A DNA stretch of 64,000 nucleotides from an uncultured Spirochaetota bacterium (GTDB taxonomy: Bacteria; Spirochaetota; Spirochaetia; JAFGXN01), in NCBI GenBank assembly GCA_944390005.1, contig CALXOJ010000009.1, forward strand, positions 1 through 64,000. Direction: 5' to 3'. Shown piece by piece: positions 60,847-64,000 of the stretch. The notes beneath the pieces were generated by a model. The model saw only the letters and a list, made by a program, of their open reading frames with translations, did no database searches and was not told where the DNA came from. The position numbers and the translations under genes are program-made. The first letter of the stretch is position 1. Each line of letters begins with the position of its first letter.

Positions 60847-61688
60847 TTCTGATTACGGGTGCCGACGGGCAGCTGGGTTACAGTCTGCAGAAGATTCTGA
60901 AAAAGCAAAACCGCCCCTTTGCGGCGACCGATGTCGGCGAATTGAATCTTCTCGATTTTCCGGCGGTTGAAAAGTATATTGCCGATCATGAAATTTCCTG
61001 TATTATCAACTGTGCCGCTTACAACGATGTCGATAAGGCGGAATCGGAACCGGATCTTTGTTTTCGATTAAATACGGAGGTTCCGGCTTTTTTGGCCAAA
61101 ACCGCCCGAAAATACGGTTGCCGGTATGTAACCTACTCGACCGATTTTGTTTTCGACGGGAAAAAGGGATCGCCCTATACGGAAGAAGACGAGCCGTGTC
61201 CGTTGTCGGTTTATTCCAAAGCAAAACGAGCCGGGGAGATTGCGGTCTTTGATAAAAATGACCAATCATTGGTCATCAGAACTTCCTGGGTCTTCGGTGT
61301 CGCCAACCGGAATTTCAACAAACAGGTAATCGGCTGGGCGGAGAAAAACGCCGTCTTAAAGATTGTCGACGATCAGATATCTTCACCGACTTACTCCGAA
61401 GATTTGGCTATTTTTTCCCTCGATCTTCTCGATCGGAACGGGAGCGGTCTTTACCACATGAGCAATGACGGAGAAGCCTCGAAATTCGATCAGGCTGCCT
61501 ATCTTTTGAATCGGATCGGTTGGAAAGGAGAGCTTCTGCGGGCAAAATCATCCGATTTTCCTCTGCCTGCCGAGCGTCCCGCTTATTCCAAACTGAATTC
61601 CGAAAAACTGGAAGCAGCTGTCGGGAAAAAAATCCCGTCCTGGCAGTCCGGAATCGACCGTTATCTTGAGGAGATGAACGAACAATGA
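60843..61688 (+). CDS. rfbD: dTDP-4-dehydrorhamnose reductase
   Basis: 281 residues. The Rossmann loop [14 protein letters not shown] is at the start, CIINCAAYNDVDKAE follows, and the catalytic YSK motif is in YSKAKRAGE after the STDFVFDG motif. It uses NADPH to make dTDP-L-rhamnose. It overlaps rfbC and rfbB by four bases on each side, so the enzymes are made in step. Confidence 0.96.
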   Translation: MILITGADGQLGYSLQKILKKQNRPFAATDVGELNLLDFPAVEKYIADHEISCIINCAAYNDVDKAESEPDLCFRLNTEVPAFLAKTARKYGCRYVTYSTDFVFDGKKGSPYTEEDEPCPLSVYSKAKRAGEIAVFDKNDQSLVIRTSWVFGVANRNFNKQVIGWAEKNAVLKIVDDQISSPTYSEDLAIFSLDLLDRNGSGLYHMSNDGEASKFDQAAYLLNRIGWKGELLRAKSSDFPLPAERPAYSKLNSEKLEAAVGKKIPSWQSGIDRYLEEMNEQ

Positions 61689-62884
61689 AAACCTATCTGG
61701 TGACCGGGGGAGCCGGTTTTATCGGCGGTAATTTTGTCAAATATATACTGAAAAAACACGATGATATTCGGATTGTGATTCTCGACAAGCTGACTTATGC
61801 GGGCAATTTGGGGACGATTCGTGAAGAGTTGAACGATACGCGCACGGAATTCGTGAAGGGCGATATCGGCAATCGCGAGCTGGTCGAAAATCTTTTTACC
61901 CGATACGATATCGACGTCGTCGTTCATTTTGCGGCCGAATCCCACGTCGACCGGTCAATCGAAAATCCGCAGATTTTTCTTCAAACCAATGTTCTCGGTA
62001 CTCAGAATTTACTCGATGTCGCCAAAAAATTCTGGACGACGGGAAAGGACGAAGGCGGGTATCCGGTTTACCGTCCCGGAAAGAAGTTTCATCATGTGTC
62101 GACGGATGAGGTTTACGGTTCGCTGACGCGGGATTTCAGTCAGCCGCAGCCGTTGACACTTTACGGTGTTGCGCAGAAATTGGGAGAGAACCGCCGGCCT
62201 CCGCAAACGTTCGGCGCGAAAATGTTCGACGAAAAAACGCCGCTCGATCCCCGGTCGCCCTACTCGGCTTCCAAAACCGCATCCGATATGATTGTAGCCG
62301 CATACGGCGAAACATATCATTTTCCGTACAATATTACCCGCTGTTCCAACAATTACGGACCGTACCATTTCCCCGAAAAGCTGATTCCGTTGATGATAAA
62401 AAACGTTTTGGAAGGGAAAAAGCTGCCGGTTTACGGCAAAGGCGAAAATGTCCGCGACTGGCTTTATGTCGAGGATCACTGCAAGGCGATCGATCTGGTT
62501 ATCGAAAAAGGCCGCCCCGGTGAGGTGTACAATATCGGCGGCTTTAACGAGGCACAAAATATCGATATTGTCAAACTGGTGATTGCGGTGATTGCCCGTT
62601 TTATGAAAGAACAGCCGCAGTACCGGTCTTATTTAAAGATACCGGTCGAGGAGATTAATGAAAATCTGATTGCGTTTGTCGCCGACCGCCTGGGTCATGA
62701 TGCGCGATACGCCATCAACCCGGAAAAAATTGTAACCGAACTGGGGTGGTACCCCGAAACCGCGTTTGAAAGCGGCATCGAAAAAACCGTCGAATGGTAT
62801 CTGCAAAACCAGGATTGGGTCAACGAAGTCACCTCCGGAGATTACCTGAAGTATTATGAAAGGATGTATGGGGGAAGAGGATGA
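61685..62884 (+). CDS. rfbB: dTDP-glucose 4,6-dehydratase
   Basis: 399 residues. NAD-binding GGAGFIGGNFVKY; catalytic region VSTDEVYGSL and YSASKTASDMIV; then RCSNNYGPYHFPEKLIPL. These are diagnostic. It makes dTDP-4-keto-6-deoxyglucose. An insertion of about 40 residues between VYGSL and PLDPRSPYSASK (including LYGVAQKLGENRRPPQ) makes it longer than the usual 350 residues. It is placed last of the four rfb genes and overlaps the GT2 gene by four bases. Confidence 0.96.
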   Translation: MKTYLVTGGAGFIGGNFVKYILKKHDDIRIVILDKLTYAGNLGTIREELNDTRTEFVKGDIGNRELVENLFTRYDIDVVVHFAAESHVDRSIENPQIFLQTNVLGTQNLLDVAKKFWTTGKDEGGYPVYRPGKKFHHVSTDEVYGSLTRDFSQPQPLTLYGVAQKLGENRRPPQTFGAKMFDEKTPLDPRSPYSASKTASDMIVAAYGETYHFPYNITRCSNNYGPYHFPEKLIPLMIKNVLEGKKLPVYGKGENVRDWLYVEDHCKAIDLVIEKGRPGEVYNIGGFNEAQNIDIVKLVIAVIARFMKEQPQYRSYLKIPVEEINENLIAFVADRLGHDARYAINPEKIVTELGWYPETAFESGIEKTVEWYLQNQDWVNEVTSGDYLKYYERMYGGRG

Positions 62885-63879
62885 ATAATCAACCGGATGT
62901 ATCGATTATTGTGCCTGTGTATAACAGTAAAACATATTTGGAAGAATGTAAAAATTCACTGACAGGTCAGACATACAGAAATATAGAAATTATTTTCGTA
63001 GATGACGGAAGCCCGGATGAAAGCGGACAAATGTGCGATTTCTATTCAAAAGAAGATTCGAGAATACGGGTGATTCATCAGAAAAATCAGGGAATTTATT
63101 ATGCAAGACAAACAGGATTAAATGCATCATTGGGACAATACATTATGTTTTGCGATGCGGATGATCTATACGAAAAAAACGCGGTAGAAATTCTGATTAA
63201 TCTTATAAAAAAACATAACGCAGATTTGGTGTATGCAAAACGTGTTAATTTGCTTTATAAAAACAAACAAATTGTTTCAAAATCATTTCAGGAAGGAGAA
63301 ACGGAGATAGAAATAACAGATAAAAAAAATGAGGAACTTTTTTTATCGGCTCTATGGTCATGCTTGTTTAAAAAGGATATATTAATCAAAGCTTATACAA
63401 TACCTTTTGGTCCCCGAACTTATGAAGATTATCCTGTTTTTATGAAATATATAGCATTATGCAATAATAGAGTTGTAATATATAATCAACCGCTTTATAG
63501 GTGGAGACAAAGAAGATCTTCTTTTTCACATACAAGAGTATCAAAAATAGAAGACATCCTTCAAATAAAAGAATATATGTTTCAGAATTTATTACAATCG
63601 ATATCTTGTAATCAGGATTTATTACGCAAACGACAGAATATTCTTATATCGGGATTTTGGTATGAGTTGATAGAACCTGTAACATTTTCAATAAATCCGA
63701 AAAAAGAAAAAAATAAAATAGAAAACAATTTGGGGCAGTACAGCTATAATTCTTTGAATACCCCGGTCAAGCTGAAAATAAAAAAATATTTTTTTTACAA
63801 AGAGAAATTTCACCTTCTCAAGGTATTCTTTTTCTTGAATCACGTAATAAAGAAATTTAATTTTAATTTGTTTCCGTAA
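62881..63879 (+). CDS. Family 2 glycosyltransferase
   Basis: 332 residues. GT-A fold: VSIIVPVYNSKTYLEECKNSL, IEIIFVDDGSPDESG, and the metal-binding DAD of MFCDADDLYEKNAVE. It adds a sugar from a nucleotide donor to a growing glycan; the donor may be dTDP-rhamnose but cannot be told. It starts inside the rfbB stop, yet its base composition is far more AT-rich than rfbB, so it was probably joined to the operon recently. Confidence 0.92.
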   Translation: MNNQPDVSIIVPVYNSKTYLEECKNSLTGQTYRNIEIIFVDDGSPDESGQMCDFYSKEDSRIRVIHQKNQGIYYARQTGLNASLGQYIMFCDADDLYEKNAVEILINLIKKHNADLVYAKRVNLLYKNKQIVSKSFQEGETEIEITDKKNEELFLSALWSCLFKKDILIKAYTIPFGPRTYEDYPVFMKYIALCNNRVVIYNQPLYRWRQRRSSFSHTRVSKIEDILQIKEYMFQNLLQSISCNQDLLRKRQNILISGFWYELIEPVTFSINPKKEKNKIENNLGQYSYNSLNTPVKLKIKKYFFYKEKFHLLKVFFFLNHVIKKFNFNLFP

Positions 63880-63932
63880 CAATAACCGGAAATTAATTAA
63901 TCAGTGAAATATACAGACGGATAGGAGACGAA

Positions 63933-64000
63933 ATGAAAATTCTTTTCTTAACAGGATGTATCAATCGAATCGGAGGAATCGAACGGGCAACTCTTGATTT
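63933..64000 (+). CDS. Start of a glycosyltransferase (probably family 4), partial
   Basis: ATG 63933 follows TAGGAGACG. The 22 visible residues include ILFLTGCINRIGGIERATLD, a start typical of GT4/GT-B transferases (glycine-rich nucleotide-sugar loop IGGIERA). The frame runs off the right edge. It would continue the polysaccharide cluster. Confidence 0.7.
   Translation, partial: MKILFLTGCINRIGGIERATLD

Noticed and set aside
1-64000. CRISPR array, prophage, insertion sequence or retron
   Set aside because: I saw no regularly spaced direct repeats, transposase, integrase, reverse transcriptase or cas-like genes in the window.

Overview
The window looks like the replication-origin region of a spirochaete chromosome, with a variable surface-polysaccharide region at its right end. 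The origin core is gyrA-gyrB on the minus strand facing dnaA-dnaN-recF-DUF721-rpmH-rnpA-yidD-yidC-jag on the plus strand. parA/parB and two perfect parS sites lie a few kilobases to the left. The spirochaete assignment is an inference. It rests on this gyrA-gyrB|dnaA order together with parA/parB, which recalls Borrelia; on treponeme-type leucine-rich-repeat (LRR) surface lipoproteins; on many short lipobox signal peptides; on a DUF2259-like secreted protein; and on flgM, which implies a motile cell. The genus cannot be fixed from the sequence alone.

Layout. 1-2.9 kb: the tail of a probable polymorphic-toxin immunity gene, a GC-rich palindromic patch, a peptide-binding lipoprotein and a truncated, frameshifted MATE exporter. 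3.1-6.8 kb: two tandem minus-strand surface lipoproteins (Big_2, LRR and GLUG modules) behind a promoter with a palindrome at its start site. 6.9-11 kb: a HAD phosphatase coupled to a BioD-like ATPase, CorA, and a secreted endonuclease/phosphatase-fold lipoprotein. 11-19 kb: parB, parA, nfu, a coiled-coil secreted protein, the parS pair, gyrA and gyrB. 19-26.6 kb: the AT-rich dnaA-to-jag operon. 26.6-34.2 kb: a flavodiiron protein, a 1,100-residue GH13 enzyme, then tRNA-Ser, SRP RNA, dnaX, ebfC and recR on the minus strand. 34.3-44.6 kb: mixed housekeeping genes (DUF2259, YhhN, GDPD, MATE, patatin, YigZ/IMPACT, mnmA, rsmE) and two SurA/PrsA-like lipoproteins. 44.7-54.5 kb: secreted proteins of unknown function, thyX, yhbQ, lspA, a Nif3-like gene, flgM, rsmI, pepD and an ankyrin protein. 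54.5-64 kb: a polysaccharide flippase, a DAHP synthase-prephenate dehydratase fusion, a dead fucosyltransferase, the dTDP-rhamnose genes rfbACDB and two glycosyltransferases.

How it works together. The centre is a replication and segregation module: initiation (dnaA), elongation (dnaN, dnaX), supercoiling (gyrAB), repair (recF, recR) and origin segregation (parABS). It is joined to translation and membrane-insertion genes (rpmH, rnpA, yidCD, jag, SRP RNA). The right end supplies dTDP-rhamnose and transferases for a surface glycan. The flippase, the fucosyltransferase remnant and the GT2 gene are clearly more AT-rich than the rfb genes between them, which suggests turnover by horizontal transfer.

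The least expected pattern is in the promoters. At least nine genes with no Shine-Dalgarno sequence have a good -35/-10 pair whose -10 box ends only 5-10 bases before the ATG, so they are probably transcribed as leaderless mRNAs. Neighbouring genes that have a Shine-Dalgarno sequence do not show this arrangement. I found no complete new defence or mobile system. The closest lead is the immunity-gene tail at the left edge, whose toxin partner would lie outside the window.
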